From the NCBI RefSeq assembly GCF_015057245.1, contig NZ_SVET01000001.1, positions 124,001-188,000 on the forward strand: a stretch of 64,000 nucleotides of DNA. The letters are read 5' to 3'. The position numbers and the translations under genes were made by a program. Under the pieces are notes generated by a model, which ran no database searches, was not told where the DNA came from, and saw nothing but the letters and a program-made list of their open reading frames with translations. How positions within the stretch are numbered: the first letter of the stretch is position 1; each line of letters opens with the position of its first letter. This document shows, piece after piece, positions 17,570 to 26,710 of this stretch. Origin of the DNA: Pseudobutyrivibrio ruminis. Lineage in GTDB: Bacteria; Bacillota; Clostridia; Lachnospirales; Lachnospiraceae.

Positions 17570-18424
17570 CTACTTTGCTCCTTGTTTTGCAACAATATCT
17601 TCCTTAAGCTCTAAGCACTTATCCTTAAGCTTTCTGGAAGTACTAGGTGACTGAATAAGTCTTGCGATAAGCTTCATAGCTGCATCGTATTTTTTATAGT
17701 GAACTGACATATTAGCAAGCATATATTCAACTGCCTCTGATGCCATTCCGCAATATGGAGGAGTTTCTGATGAAACAGCCTTCATAAAGCCTTCATATGC
17801 CTGTGAGTAGAAACCTTCGTATTCTTTTTGAATCATATCTACAATCTTTGGATCAGCATCCTTGTTTCCCTCAAGCTCTTTAAGCTGTGCTCTACGAAGC
17901 CATGCTATCTTAAGGCAAACGTAAGCTTTCTCAGACATCTTTGCACGCTTTTTCATTGTACAAATCAATGCAAGCTTAAACTTTTCGATTGAATATTCAT
18001 ATGAATATGTCTCAGGAAGTGCTGTCTCCTTCTGTGGCTTAAAGCTTGGGCAGAACTCAGCTCTGATAAGCTTAACACGGGCTGTGTCAATCTTAGCAAA
18101 TGTAGTATCAAGAGCAGAATAACCACAGTTTGGGCATGACATAAAGTCGTATTTGCATTTGTCAACATGCTCGTAATTAGGTCTTAAATCGAAATCAGGC
18201 TCTAATCTCTTAAGCTTTGTAGCAAGTACAGCCTTGATAGGAAAATCCTTATCGCAAACTGGACATCTAACCTTTTTATCAATGATAAAATCCTTCTCAG
18301 TTTTAACGACAGGCGCTGCTGCTGTCTTTTGCGCAGCATCCTTCTTGGGCTTGTCATCCGCCAAAATATCAAGCTCTCCGTCCATAGAGAAGCCAAATTT
18401 TTCCATTCCAGATAATAAATTCAT
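17570..18424 (-). CDS. DUF2225 family protein with two zinc-knuckle pairs
   Basis: Cytosolic protein of 284 residues in the DUF2225 family, function unknown. It carries CPVCDKDFP near residue 58, then CKYDFMSCPNCGYSALD around 92-108, so four or more cysteines could bind zinc. The C-terminal half is helical with TPR-like spacing (KLALICTMKKRAKMSEKAYVCL; EGFYSQAYEGFMKAV). It stands between glnS and prmA and ends in its own terminator. Confidence 0.85.
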   Translation of the reverse strand: MNLLSGMEKFGFSMDGELDILADDKPKKDAAQKTAAAPVVKTEKDFIIDKKVRCPVCDKDFPIKAVLATKLKRLEPDFDLRPNYEHVDKCKYDFMSCPNCGYSALDTTFAKIDTARVKLIRAEFCPSFKPQKETALPETYSYEYSIEKFKLALICTMKKRAKMSEKAYVCLKIAWLRRAQLKELEGNKDADPKIVDMIQKEYEGFYSQAYEGFMKAVSSETPPYCGMASEAVEYMLANMSVHYKKYDAAMKLIARLIQSPSTSRKLKDKCLELKEDIVAKQGAK

Positions 18425-18462
18425 TTTGCAATCCTTTTCTAAATGATTACTAAATCTATAAC

Positions 18463-20133
18463 TTAGTTGTTTGTAGGCAATTTAAATGAGCTCTTTAAAG
18501 AAACAATTCTATTAAACACTAATGCGTCTGGCTGTGAATCCTTACAATCAACACAGAAGAAACCTTGTCTAACAAATTGGAAACTATCATAAGCCTTGGC
18601 ATCCTTAAGAGATGGCTCAACAAGACAATCTTTAAGAACTGTAAGTGAGTTTGGATTAAGATTTAAACTACCATCCTCATTATACACTCCTTTTTCTTCA
18701 TCTACAATGTTTTCATAGAGACGAACCTCTGCCTTAAGAGCTGTCTTAGCAGCTACCCAGTGAATTGTTCCCTTAACCTTACGTCCATCAGGAGAATCGC
18801 CACCCTTTGTAGCTGGGTCATATGTACAGTGAATGCATGTAACCTTGCCGTTTTCATCTGTCTCATAGCTTGTGCATGTTACAAAGTATGCGTTCATTAA
18901 ACGTACTTCATTGCCTGGGTAAAGTCTGAAATACTTCTTAGGAGGCTCAATCATGAAGTCCTCTCTATCGATGTATAATTCCTTGCCAAATGGAACCTGT
19001 CTGCTTCCAAGCTCAGGATTTTCTAAGTTGTTTGGAGCATCAAGCCATTCAACATCATCGCTCTCGTAATTATCAATAACAAGCTTAACTGGGTCAAGAA
19101 CAGCCATAACACGACCACGGCTTGTCTTTAAGTCCTCTCTGATGCAGTACTCAAGCATTGCATAATCAGATGAAGAATTAGCCTTTGAAACACCAGAAAG
19201 CTCAACAAATTTTCTGATTGATGAAGGTGTGAAACCACGACGTCTAAGAGCTGCAATTGATACAAGACGTGGATCATCCCAACCGTCTACAATTCCATCC
19301 TCAACAAGCTTCTTGATATATCTCTTTCCTGTAACAACGTTTGTAAGATACATCTTTGCAAACTCAATCTGACGTGGTGGGTTTGGGAAGCCTGCTGACT
19401 TAACAACCCAATCATAAAGAGGTCTGTGGTCCTCAAACTCTAATGTACAGATTGAATGTGTGATACCTTCAAATGCATCCTCAAGTGGATGAGCAAAATC
19501 GTACATTGGGTAGATGCACCACTTATCACCTGTGTTGTGATGTGTCATGTGAGCAACTCTGTAAAGAATTGGATCTCTCATATTGATGTTAGGTGAAGCC
19601 ATATCGATTTTAGCTCTAAGTGTATGGCTACCATCCTCATACTTGCCAGCCTTCATGTCTTCGAACATAGCAAGGTTTTCCTCGATAGAACGGTTTCTAT
19701 TTGGATCTTCCTTACCTGGATGCTCGAAGTCACCACGGTACTCTCTCATCTCATCAGCTGTAAGATCAGAAACATAAGCAAGGCCCTTTTTGATAAGATC
19801 AACTGCTACTTCATACATTCTATCAAAGTAGTTTGAAGCGAAATAGAGATGCTCTCCCCAATCAGCTCCTAACCACTGAATATCTGCCTTAATTGAATCA
19901 ACGAACTCTACCTTTTCCTTTGTAGGGTTTGTGTCGTCGAATCTCATGTGGAACTCACCGTTGTACTTCTCAGCGAGACCATAGTTTAAAATGATTGACT
20001 TTGCATGGCCAATGTGTAAGTAACCATTTGGCTCAGGTGGGAAACGTGTACAAACATGGTCGTAAACGCCCTCCTTTAAATCCTTGTCAATTTCAAGCTC
20101 GATAAAATTTTTGCTAACTACTTCTTCACTCAT
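18463..20133 (-). CDS. glnS: Glutaminyl-tRNA synthetase
   Basis: Charges tRNA-Gln directly with glutamine. The 556-residue class I enzyme shows the HIGH motif in PPEPNGYLHIGHAKS near 33-47, RFDDTNPTKE, the GlnRS-specific TRPxY-like region, and the KMSKS-like site in VVTGKRYIKKLVEDG. The two-barrel anticodon-binding domain is at the C-terminus. Many Firmicutes lack GlnRS and use GatCAB, but it is known in this group of Clostridia. A modest AGGGAC site precedes the ATG. Confidence 0.96.
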   Translation of the reverse strand: MSEEVVSKNFIELEIDKDLKEGVYDHVCTRFPPEPNGYLHIGHAKSIILNYGLAEKYNGEFHMRFDDTNPTKEKVEFVDSIKADIQWLGADWGEHLYFASNYFDRMYEVAVDLIKKGLAYVSDLTADEMREYRGDFEHPGKEDPNRNRSIEENLAMFEDMKAGKYEDGSHTLRAKIDMASPNINMRDPILYRVAHMTHHNTGDKWCIYPMYDFAHPLEDAFEGITHSICTLEFEDHRPLYDWVVKSAGFPNPPRQIEFAKMYLTNVVTGKRYIKKLVEDGIVDGWDDPRLVSIAALRRRGFTPSSIRKFVELSGVSKANSSSDYAMLEYCIREDLKTSRGRVMAVLDPVKLVIDNYESDDVEWLDAPNNLENPELGSRQVPFGKELYIDREDFMIEPPKKYFRLYPGNEVRLMNAYFVTCTSYETDENGKVTCIHCTYDPATKGGDSPDGRKVKGTIHWVAAKTALKAEVRLYENIVDEEKGVYNEDGSLNLNPNSLTVLKDCLVEPSLKDAKAYDSFQFVRQGFFCVDCKDSQPDALVFNRIVSLKSSFKLPTNN

Positions 20134-20171
20134 TATCTATTTATTGTCCCTTCAATAATTATATTTTAGAT

Positions 20172-21038
20172 TTATCTAATGTGATTGTGTGTAAACAAAT
20201 GATCACTGCAATATTCATAATTACCATTACATTTACTGCAGAATCTGAACTCCAAACCTGGGTTTGTAAGCTCTGTGCGCCCGCACACAGCACATTTATG
20301 TCTTGCGATAGGTGTGCCATCACGGTACTGAGTACGCGGTGGTGTTGCCTGTCGTTTAAACTCGTTTCGTCTATGGATATCCTTTGGATTGAATCTAGCC
20401 ATATTTCTAGTCATCATGAAGAAGATGAAGAAATTAAGGAGTGATGCAATCACTGGTACGGCAGCAAAAAATGCACCGGCCATACAGTATCTAAATACTT
20501 CATATCCAATAATAACAAGGTAGAATATGGACATCCATTTCATCTTGATTGGAATGATAAAATACAAAAGTACCTGCATATCTGGGAAGCATGTAGAAAA
20601 TGCAAGGAAAATTGAAAGATTAATGTAGTAAGTGCTGGTAATCTGTCCAATATATCCTACAGGTAATGCTCCACCATAAATAAAGTATGTAATAAACGCT
20701 CCAAGAATGGTGAAAACCATACCACCAAAAATATATACATTAAAGCGGAAAGCCCCCCATGTACGCTCTAGAGTCTGTCCCAATTGATAGTAAAGCATAA
20801 ACATGATGACTGCCCAAATAATGCTGGTATCAGGTGGAATAATAACCCATGAAATGATTCTCCAGATTTGTCCATGGAGAATGTAATATGGCTCCAAGGT
20901 AAGATAATTCAGATAAGGTACCCCGGTAAATCTCTGTCCAAAGGATAATAAATATCCGATGGCATATCCGCCAAGCAAATATACTATTAAATTATTAATG
21001 GCATATCGGCCAAATTTCTTCTCTAATTTGTCTAACAA
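20172..21038 (-). CDS. Rhomboid/Derlin-like membrane protein with C-terminal zinc ribbon
   Basis: A polytopic membrane protein of 288 residues. The stretch HGQIWRIISWVIIPP and the following LGQTLERTWGAFRFNVYIFGG resemble the first loop of rhomboid and Derlin folds, as does STCFPDMQVLLYFIIPIKMKWM. I find no GxSG serine motif and no catalytic histidine in the later helices, so it is probably a non-proteolytic pseudo-rhomboid. About six membrane segments fill residues 15-210. The tail CAVCGRTELT...CSKCNGNYEYCSDH suggests a zinc ribbon. It has its own good promoter. Confidence 0.7.
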   Translation of the reverse strand: MLDKLEKKFGRYAINNLIVYLLGGYAIGYLLSFGQRFTGVPYLNYLTLEPYYILHGQIWRIISWVIIPPDTSIIWAVIMFMLYYQLGQTLERTWGAFRFNVYIFGGMVFTILGAFITYFIYGGALPVGYIGQITSTYYINLSIFLAFSTCFPDMQVLLYFIIPIKMKWMSIFYLVIIGYEVFRYCMAGAFFAAVPVIASLLNFFIFFMMTRNMARFNPKDIHRRNEFKRQATPPRTQYRDGTPIARHKCAVCGRTELTNPGLEFRFCSKCNGNYEYCSDHLFTHNHIR

Positions 21039-21083
21039 AGTAAAACCTCCAAGTAAAAAACGACATAAATATAGACTTTAAAG

Positions 21084-21113
21084 ATTATACCTCTTTAAAG
21101 CCTATGTTATCAA
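21084..21113 (-). promoter_or_regulatory. Sigma-A promoter of the rhomboid-like gene
   Basis: On the minus strand TTGATA (21113-21108), an 18-base spacer and TATAAT (21089-21084). The sequence CTTTAAAG occurs on both sides of the -10, a possible small operator. Confidence 0.7.
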
Positions 21114-21139
21114 CTAGATTTTTAGAATTAATAGTAATA

Positions 21140-22192
21140 TCACTGGGAATCAGTATACTGCGAAACATTAGTATTATCTATACGTTCATATGAAACATAA
21201 TAATATTTTCCATCCACCATTTGAATATCTTCCGGAGGTCTTCCGTCCATTGCAATCCCTACAGCTAATTCAGCTATAATTCTTCCTTTTTCCTGGGCGT
21301 TATTCAAAGCGGTACCTTCAATTTTGCCCTCAGCAATATCTGCAAGAACCTCTTCCTGACCATTAACCCCAACAATCAAAGGATCATTTTGCACTCCAAA
21401 TTCAGTCAATGCATCTAAAGCTCCAAGAGCCATATTGTCATCATTTGCAAGGACCAGCTCAATTTGTCGAGGATATCCCGCAAGCAAAGATGTCATTTTT
21501 GTTTGGGCCTGTTTTCTATCCCAATTTGCGATTTCATCTCCAAGCATTTCCATCTCGTATCCCGCAGATTTTATTGTTTCCACAGATACGCGGCTTCTAA
21601 GAATAGCATCCTGGTGGCCAGCTTCCCCCTCTAAAAGAACATATTGTATGATGCCATCTCCATTAACATCTATCTCATCAAATCGTTCATTCAAGGCATC
21701 AATCACAATCTGCCCCTGTATCTGGCCACTGTCCTCAGGTCTTGCTCCAACATAATAAAGCTTGTTAAAGCGCTTTAAATCATCCTCTACAAGCTCACGG
21801 TTAAAGAAAATGATTGGAACATCAGCCGATTTAGCAGCCTCAATTATTACTGAAGGATCTGTTCTATCAACCAGATTCACACATATGACGTCATAGTTTT
21901 TTTCGATAAAATCAATAACCTGATCATTCTGTACCAATTGATTCTTGCCAGAATATACAACAGTGCTATCCACTTCCATATCATTGTCAGTGCCATATGC
22001 CGCAAGGCAATCCTCGATATTATGCCTAATCTCTTCCGTAAAAGGATCATACTGATTGTACATAGTAATTCCAACCCTTATTACCTGAGGTTCAGTCTTT
22101 TCCTTGGATTGAACCATATGGTAGCCCCCAAAAATACCGCCAGCCACAGCAATTAATGCTATTCCACACAAAAATAACCTTCTCTTACTCAT
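21140..22192 (-). CDS. Membrane-anchored galactose/glucose-binding protein-like sensor subunit
   Basis: Type I periplasmic-binding fold of 350 residues, close to E. coli MglB in pattern. Residues 7-27 are a hydrophobic segment with no lipobox after it, so the protein is probably held by an uncleaved N-terminal helix. The calcium loop is kept (Asp175, Asn177, Asp179, Gln183). Compared from memory with MglB, sugar contacts Tyr45, Asp49, Phe51, Asn106, His193, Asp195, Arg199, Trp224 and Asn297 are kept. The Asn211 and Asp236 equivalents read Asp251 and Asn277. It is the last gene of the regulator-kinase operon, 9 bases after another binding protein, so sensing is more likely than transport. Confidence 0.8.
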   Translation of the reverse strand: MSKRRLFLCGIALIAVAGGIFGGYHMVQSKEKTEPQVIRVGITMYNQYDPFTEEIRHNIEDCLAAYGTDNDMEVDSTVVYSGKNQLVQNDQVIDFIEKNYDVICVNLVDRTDPSVIIEAAKSADVPIIFFNRELVEDDLKRFNKLYYVGARPEDSGQIQGQIVIDALNERFDEIDVNGDGIIQYVLLEGEAGHQDAILRSRVSVETIKSAGYEMEMLGDEIANWDRKQAQTKMTSLLAGYPRQIELVLANDDNMALGALDALTEFGVQNDPLIVGVNGQEEVLADIAEGKIEGTALNNAQEKGRIIAELAVGIAMDGRPPEDIQMVDGKYYYVSYERIDNTNVSQYTDSQ

Positions 22193-22201
22193 TACATCCT
22201 C

Positions 22202-23146
22202 TTATTTAACAAATGGAAATAGGATTTTTTCATACTCCTCTGAATAAATCTGTTCTTTATTGATTATGTAATAAAGAGGCACGCCTTTATCAGAAACCTT
22301 TTCTCCATTATTAAGCACAGCCTTTACCGCCAAATACCCCATCGTGTAATCATCCTTGCAAGCAAGAGCCTGAATCAAGCCACTGTCGAGATAATAAACA
22401 GCCGCCTGTCTATCATCGACTCCATAAATTGCAAAATCAGATTTTTTATCAATCCCCAATGACATAGCGCAATCAAGCACATTATCATCCAGCAAAATCA
22501 TTCCACTATACAAACCAGATCTATAAATATTATAAATATGATTTATCAAGGAGCTGTCGTCCATTGTGACAAGTTCCTTTTTCAAATAAACCTCTGAATC
22601 TTCTACTGATTCTTCTAGTCCATAGATAAAATTGCAGTTGTTTACCGATTCATTGCTGTACATAACATACAACGCCCCAGTAAGCCCACTATCAATAATA
22701 TATTTTCCATAGTCGGCACCCATTGAATAGTCATCAGCTATGATAGAATATTTGTCATCATCACAATTTCCATTCTTTACAAATCTAACTTTGTTTTTTA
22801 GCCCTTGTTCTTTGATATAAGTGTACAACTCATCATAAAAGCCTGAGGCAACATATACATATTCTGCTCCCTCGTATATCTGTCTATTGATTAACTCAAT
22901 TTCTCCTTCCACCCCAGCAGATGTAGGACTATTCAAAAATGTAACCTGACACTTATTATCCAGCGCAGCTGTTTCTGCACCAGATTTTAAAGTCTCCCAT
23001 TCATCTAGATTGTCTCCTGTCACAACAAATGAAATACGCTCATCCTCGCCCTCAAATACGCTTGAGTTGGCATAAACATAAAACTCAACAATAATCAATA
23101 GGATAAGCACAAGGAACATGCCAATAAAGAATCTATTTCTTCTCAT
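22202..23146 (-). CDS. Membrane-anchored periplasmic-binding-protein-like sensor subunit
   Basis: A second type I binding-protein fold, about 314 residues from the ATG at 23146, which has GGAGGTG six bases upstream. A GTG/ATG pair up to three codons earlier is possible. One N-terminal membrane helix (about residues 8-27) is followed by RISFVVTGDNLDEWETLKSGAETAA, the usual entry to this fold. Later features are ADDYSMGADYGKYI and FAIYGVDDRQAAVYYLDSGLIQAL. There is no lipobox. It overlaps the sensor-kinase gene by 14 bases. Sugar contacts are less conserved than in the neighbouring protein, so the ligand is unclear. Confidence 0.75.
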   Translation of the reverse strand: MRRNRFFIGMFLVLILLIIVEFYVYANSSVFEGEDERISFVVTGDNLDEWETLKSGAETAALDNKCQVTFLNSPTSAGVEGEIELINRQIYEGAEYVYVASGFYDELYTYIKEQGLKNKVRFVKNGNCDDDKYSIIADDYSMGADYGKYIIDSGLTGALYVMYSNESVNNCNFIYGLEESVEDSEVYLKKELVTMDDSSLINHIYNIYRSGLYSGMILLDDNVLDCAMSLGIDKKSDFAIYGVDDRQAAVYYLDSGLIQALACKDDYTMGYLAVKAVLNNGEKVSDKGVPLYYIINKEQIYSEEYEKILFPFVK

Positions 23147-24956
23147 TTCCATCACCTCCCATATAATCCTGGTAGGAAATCTTTGGCAAATGAATAATGG
23201 CAGTTGTTCCTACATCCAATTCACTTTCAATTTTCAGGCCATAGTCCTCCTTAAAATAAAGATTGATACGCTGATTGATATTCCACAATCCGATACCAGA
23301 GCCTTTACCTTGAGATTTGCCCTTTTCCTTAAGCAAATCCTTTAGTTTCTCAGGAGGAATTCCCATTCCATTATCCTTAACTTCGATATAAATATCTCCA
23401 TCCTTCTCATAACCCTTAATATCAATCACACCTTCATCATACAAATCCCCCACAGCATGATAAATGGCATTTTCTATTAGAGGCTGAATAATAAGCTTAA
23501 TTGTGATGCAATCCTCAATAGCAGGATCAACATCGATGTTTGCTTCGAACTTATTTTTATAGCGGACCTTCTGTATTGCTAAATAATTCTTTGCATGAGT
23601 AATCTCATCCCTGATTGTAATAATATTATTTCCCTTGCTAAGACTAATTCTAAAAAGAGATGCAAGGCTTGTAATCATAGAAATAGCCTCTGGATATTTT
23701 TCCGATTCAATCATCCAAACAACGGAATCCAATGTGTTATACAGGAAATGAGGATTAATCTGAGCTTGCAAAGCATTTAATTCGGATTTACGTTTTTCTT
23801 TTTGCTCCGCAACGCTTTCTTCCATCATGGTTCTCATCTGAACTACCAGAGATTTTATGGTACGGCCCAGATGCCTGATTTCATGAGTTCCACCAATAAA
23901 TATTACATCCTCATCAAGCATACCTGCATCGATAACCCCAATAGAATCCTCTAGCTTCTTAATTGGATCAGTAACCACTCTTGCAATGAAAAGGTTTCCA
24001 AAAAGAATCATAAAAATAGTAATTGTGAGAATGATAAGCATAAATACACGTAGCTGGAAGCTTTCACCTATCAGCTCCTTTACAGGTGTTACGGATACAA
24101 TTTTCCAGCCTGTGTAGCCTACCGTCTTTACGATAACTGCTCTTTCATTGCCTTCAAATGTCTCGATATAATTTCCATCATCATAACTAGCCGCCACAAT
24201 ATTATTTTCATTAGCAAGACCTGAATATATAGCCTTTTGGGCAGGATGATAGATAATCTCCCCGTTTGAATCTATCAAGTATACATAGCCCTCACCAGAC
24301 TCATTGGCTTTCATGAACATCTGCTCTATTGCAGAATAATTCATGTCTACCAAAAGGATGCCTCGCCTGATATAGCCCATGTAATTTAAATCAATACTAC
24401 GGGTGAGTGAAACAACCCAATAGTATCGATAATTATCACTTTCAAACATGTTTTGTACATGTGGCTCCGAGAAATGGAAATTCTCTGCTTTCTCTTCTTC
24501 AGTATCGCTAAACCAGGACTGTTCCGTAAAATCCACCCCAGTTTTTCTGGTGGCGATTGGCGCAGCAGAAATAAGGGCCCCATCCTGGGAAATGCAAGCG
24601 ATGCTAATAAGATCATCCTTGTTTGCCTCGTACAGGATGTCCATTTCTTTAGTCATACTATCGCTAGTTAAATCCAAATTCTTGATTACGCTGTAGTACA
24701 TACTATTTGAAACACCCATCATATTACGTAAATACGAATTAAGATTCCAGCTTATCTGCTCTACTATCTTCTCATCGTTATCAATAGCATTCTGTCTGGA
24801 TGTATTGATATAGTTGGTATAAAAGGCCATGGCCATAAAGCTCATGCTGATTATGGCAACCAATGTGAAGGAAATAGAAATAACAAGCTGAATACTCCTT
24901 CGCTTTGACGCGCGACGCAATCTATGAAATTGATTTTGAAAATCAAAAAGTTTCAT
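23133..24956 (-). CDS. LytS/YesM-type sensor histidine kinase
   Basis: Membrane sensor kinase of 607 residues. Order: membrane helix about 22-46, a large extracytoplasmic dCache-like domain (about 50-290), a second helix about 300-322, a HAMP domain, then His_kinase with NPHFLYNTLDSVVWM (the phospho-accepting His) and HATPase ending GSGIGLWNINQRINLYF. Its start overlaps the regulator stop by one base (TGATG). Downstream are two anchored binding proteins that probably modulate it, as XylFII does for LytS in Clostridium beijerinckii. Confidence 0.92.
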   Translation of the reverse strand: MKLFDFQNQFHRLRRASKRRSIQLVISISFTLVAIISMSFMAMAFYTNYINTSRQNAIDNDEKIVEQISWNLNSYLRNMMGVSNSMYYSVIKNLDLTSDSMTKEMDILYEANKDDLISIACISQDGALISAAPIATRKTGVDFTEQSWFSDTEEEKAENFHFSEPHVQNMFESDNYRYYWVVSLTRSIDLNYMGYIRRGILLVDMNYSAIEQMFMKANESGEGYVYLIDSNGEIIYHPAQKAIYSGLANENNIVAASYDDGNYIETFEGNERAVIVKTVGYTGWKIVSVTPVKELIGESFQLRVFMLIILTITIFMILFGNLFIARVVTDPIKKLEDSIGVIDAGMLDEDVIFIGGTHEIRHLGRTIKSLVVQMRTMMEESVAEQKEKRKSELNALQAQINPHFLYNTLDSVVWMIESEKYPEAISMITSLASLFRISLSKGNNIITIRDEITHAKNYLAIQKVRYKNKFEANIDVDPAIEDCITIKLIIQPLIENAIYHAVGDLYDEGVIDIKGYEKDGDIYIEVKDNGMGIPPEKLKDLLKEKGKSQGKGSGIGLWNINQRINLYFKEDYGLKIESELDVGTTAIIHLPKISYQDYMGGDGNEKK

Positions 24957-26557
24957 CAGCTTTCCCTTTGTTGTCTATACTTTGATGGTGATATGCCATA
25001 GGCTTTCTTGAATACATAGCTAAAATAATTAGGTTCATCATAGCCAACAAGACCTGCTATTACATATGCCTTTTCATCTGTTGTTTCAAGCAGCTCTACC
25101 GCCTTTTTCAGTCTGATATTAGTCAGATATGTAACAAAGCTTTCCCCTGTATTTTTCTTAAATACGGCAGAAAAATAATTAGCGCTAACATTAAGGTTTG
25201 AGCAAACTTTATCTACTGACAAATCCGAATCCTTATAATGTTCCTTAATATATTCCTTAGCCTTATCTACAAGTACTTCTGTTGAATCCATTCGACTCTT
25301 TTTGATTTCCTTTTGGATAAAGAAGCACTTATCTAAGAACCATTTTTCAACTTCCTGGATAGAATCAATATTGTCCAAAAACTCAAAAATATCACCATCA
25401 TTACCATCAATCGATAATCCAGAAATATCATAGTTCTTTGCAAGTTTAAGGACTTCAAAATAAGCTTCCAGAATAGAAATCTTCATCTGATATAGCCCAA
25501 TTCCTTTTTGGCTAAAATTAGAAAAGAATTCATGAATAGTTACATTTAACTCTTCAGTCGAACCAATCTTAATTAGTTTAAGAATCGTATTTACGTTATC
25601 ATTTTCAAATAGATTTATATCTGTCTTATCCGGCTCCACATCCATAATAGAAAATGCCTGATTTTCATCAAAAAGCTTTCTATAGGCAGTAGCCTCTCGT
25701 GCAGATTTGAAAGAACTAAATAAATCCTTAAGTTCATTTACCATTAAGCCAACACCAGCAGTGGTTGGCACCTCTATTAGCTTCGCAGAAAGCTTACAAA
25801 TCATGTCCAGATTAGATACAAACTCTTCGTATTCATTTTCTTTCTCAAAGCAGCCCAGCACAATAACATTGCCCAGATAATTCAAGCAATGATAATTTCC
25901 GTAGTCTTTTAATGTTTCCTTTGCAAGTTGATTCAAGGAAACAGAAAACAGCTTTCTATCGGTATTATTAAATTGTTCACTGTTTTCAAAGGATAATTTG
26001 ATTATGCCGACGGCATAGAAATTCCCCTTAATATCTTCTCCGTAATCCGACGCTATCTCAGCTATCCTATCGACCTCAATATGCCCCTCAATAAGGCCAA
26101 TAAGAAACTGCTCCCTAAAAAATGGGAAGCTCTCCTGATAGTATTTTTCAAGATTTTGAAGATTGCGTCTCTTGTCAAGCTCCTCGTCCAAGGTGTGTTT
26201 AAGACGAGTAAAAATAGAATGCAGCTCATCTGCATCAATAGGCTTTAAAATGTATTCCTCTGCTGAAAGCTCGATTGCTTCCTTGGCATACTCAAACTCA
26301 TCATAGCCAGAGAAAATAACGAATTTCGTTGCAGGAAGCTCCGCCTTTAACTGCTTTGAAAACTCCAAGCCATTCATGAAAGGCATATTAATATCAGTCA
26401 TAACAACATCTGGCTGAGCCTCTAGTGCTCTCTCCAAAGCATCCTGACCGTTTTCAGCAGTCGCTACAACATTAAACCCCAAATCCTGCCAATTAATCTT
26501 TTTTTCAATAGCGATGCGGACTTCCTCCTCATCATCTACAAGCATAACATTATACAT
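24956..26557 (-). CDS. YesN-type response regulator (receiver plus AraC DNA-binding domain)
   Basis: Transcription regulator of 533 residues. The receiver domain has the acidic pair Asp8/Asp9 and the phospho-acceptor Asp55 in VVMTDINMPFMNG. A long middle region (about 130-420) of the YesN type follows. The C-terminus has two helix-turn-helix motifs of the AraC family (DLSVDKVCSNLNVSANYFSAVFKK, then VIAGLVGYDEPNYFSYVFKKAYG). It leads a four-gene operon with the kinase and two binding proteins. The ChvE-type importer directly upstream is the natural target, inferred from position. GGGGGAAT precedes the ATG. Confidence 0.93.
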   Translation of the reverse strand: MYNVMLVDDEEEVRIAIEKKINWQDLGFNVVATAENGQDALERALEAQPDVVMTDINMPFMNGLEFSKQLKAELPATKFVIFSGYDEFEYAKEAIELSAEEYILKPIDADELHSIFTRLKHTLDEELDKRRNLQNLEKYYQESFPFFREQFLIGLIEGHIEVDRIAEIASDYGEDIKGNFYAVGIIKLSFENSEQFNNTDRKLFSVSLNQLAKETLKDYGNYHCLNYLGNVIVLGCFEKENEYEEFVSNLDMICKLSAKLIEVPTTAGVGLMVNELKDLFSSFKSAREATAYRKLFDENQAFSIMDVEPDKTDINLFENDNVNTILKLIKIGSTEELNVTIHEFFSNFSQKGIGLYQMKISILEAYFEVLKLAKNYDISGLSIDGNDGDIFEFLDNIDSIQEVEKWFLDKCFFIQKEIKKSRMDSTEVLVDKAKEYIKEHYKDSDLSVDKVCSNLNVSANYFSAVFKKNTGESFVTYLTNIRLKKAVELLETTDEKAYVIAGLVGYDEPNYFSYVFKKAYGISPSKYRQQRES

Positions 26558-26597
26558 ATATTATTCCCCCAATAAAACCTTACTCCTAGTATAACAA

Positions 26598-26688
26598 AAA
26601 GCTGGTTACGGCTACAAGCCTTAGCGTTTCTTCATTCAGCTTAGAATGCTTCTTTCAGAAACCTAAGAGCTTGATGCCTACCAGCTTT
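26598..26688 (-). terminator. Long rod-like terminator after the sugar importer operon
   Basis: On the minus strand AAAGCTGGT (26688-26680) pairs with ACCAGCTTT (26606-26598). Inside it, AAGC-CTTAG-GTTTCT pairs with AGAAAC-CTAAG-GCTT, with single-base bulges, and CATTC pairs with GAATG at the centre. The 3' arm runs into TTTTTGTTAT. The near-continuous hairpin of about 90 bases lies between the permease and the regulator gene. Confidence 0.75.
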
Positions 26689-26710
26689 ATCCTAGTCTAT
26701 GAAATAACGT

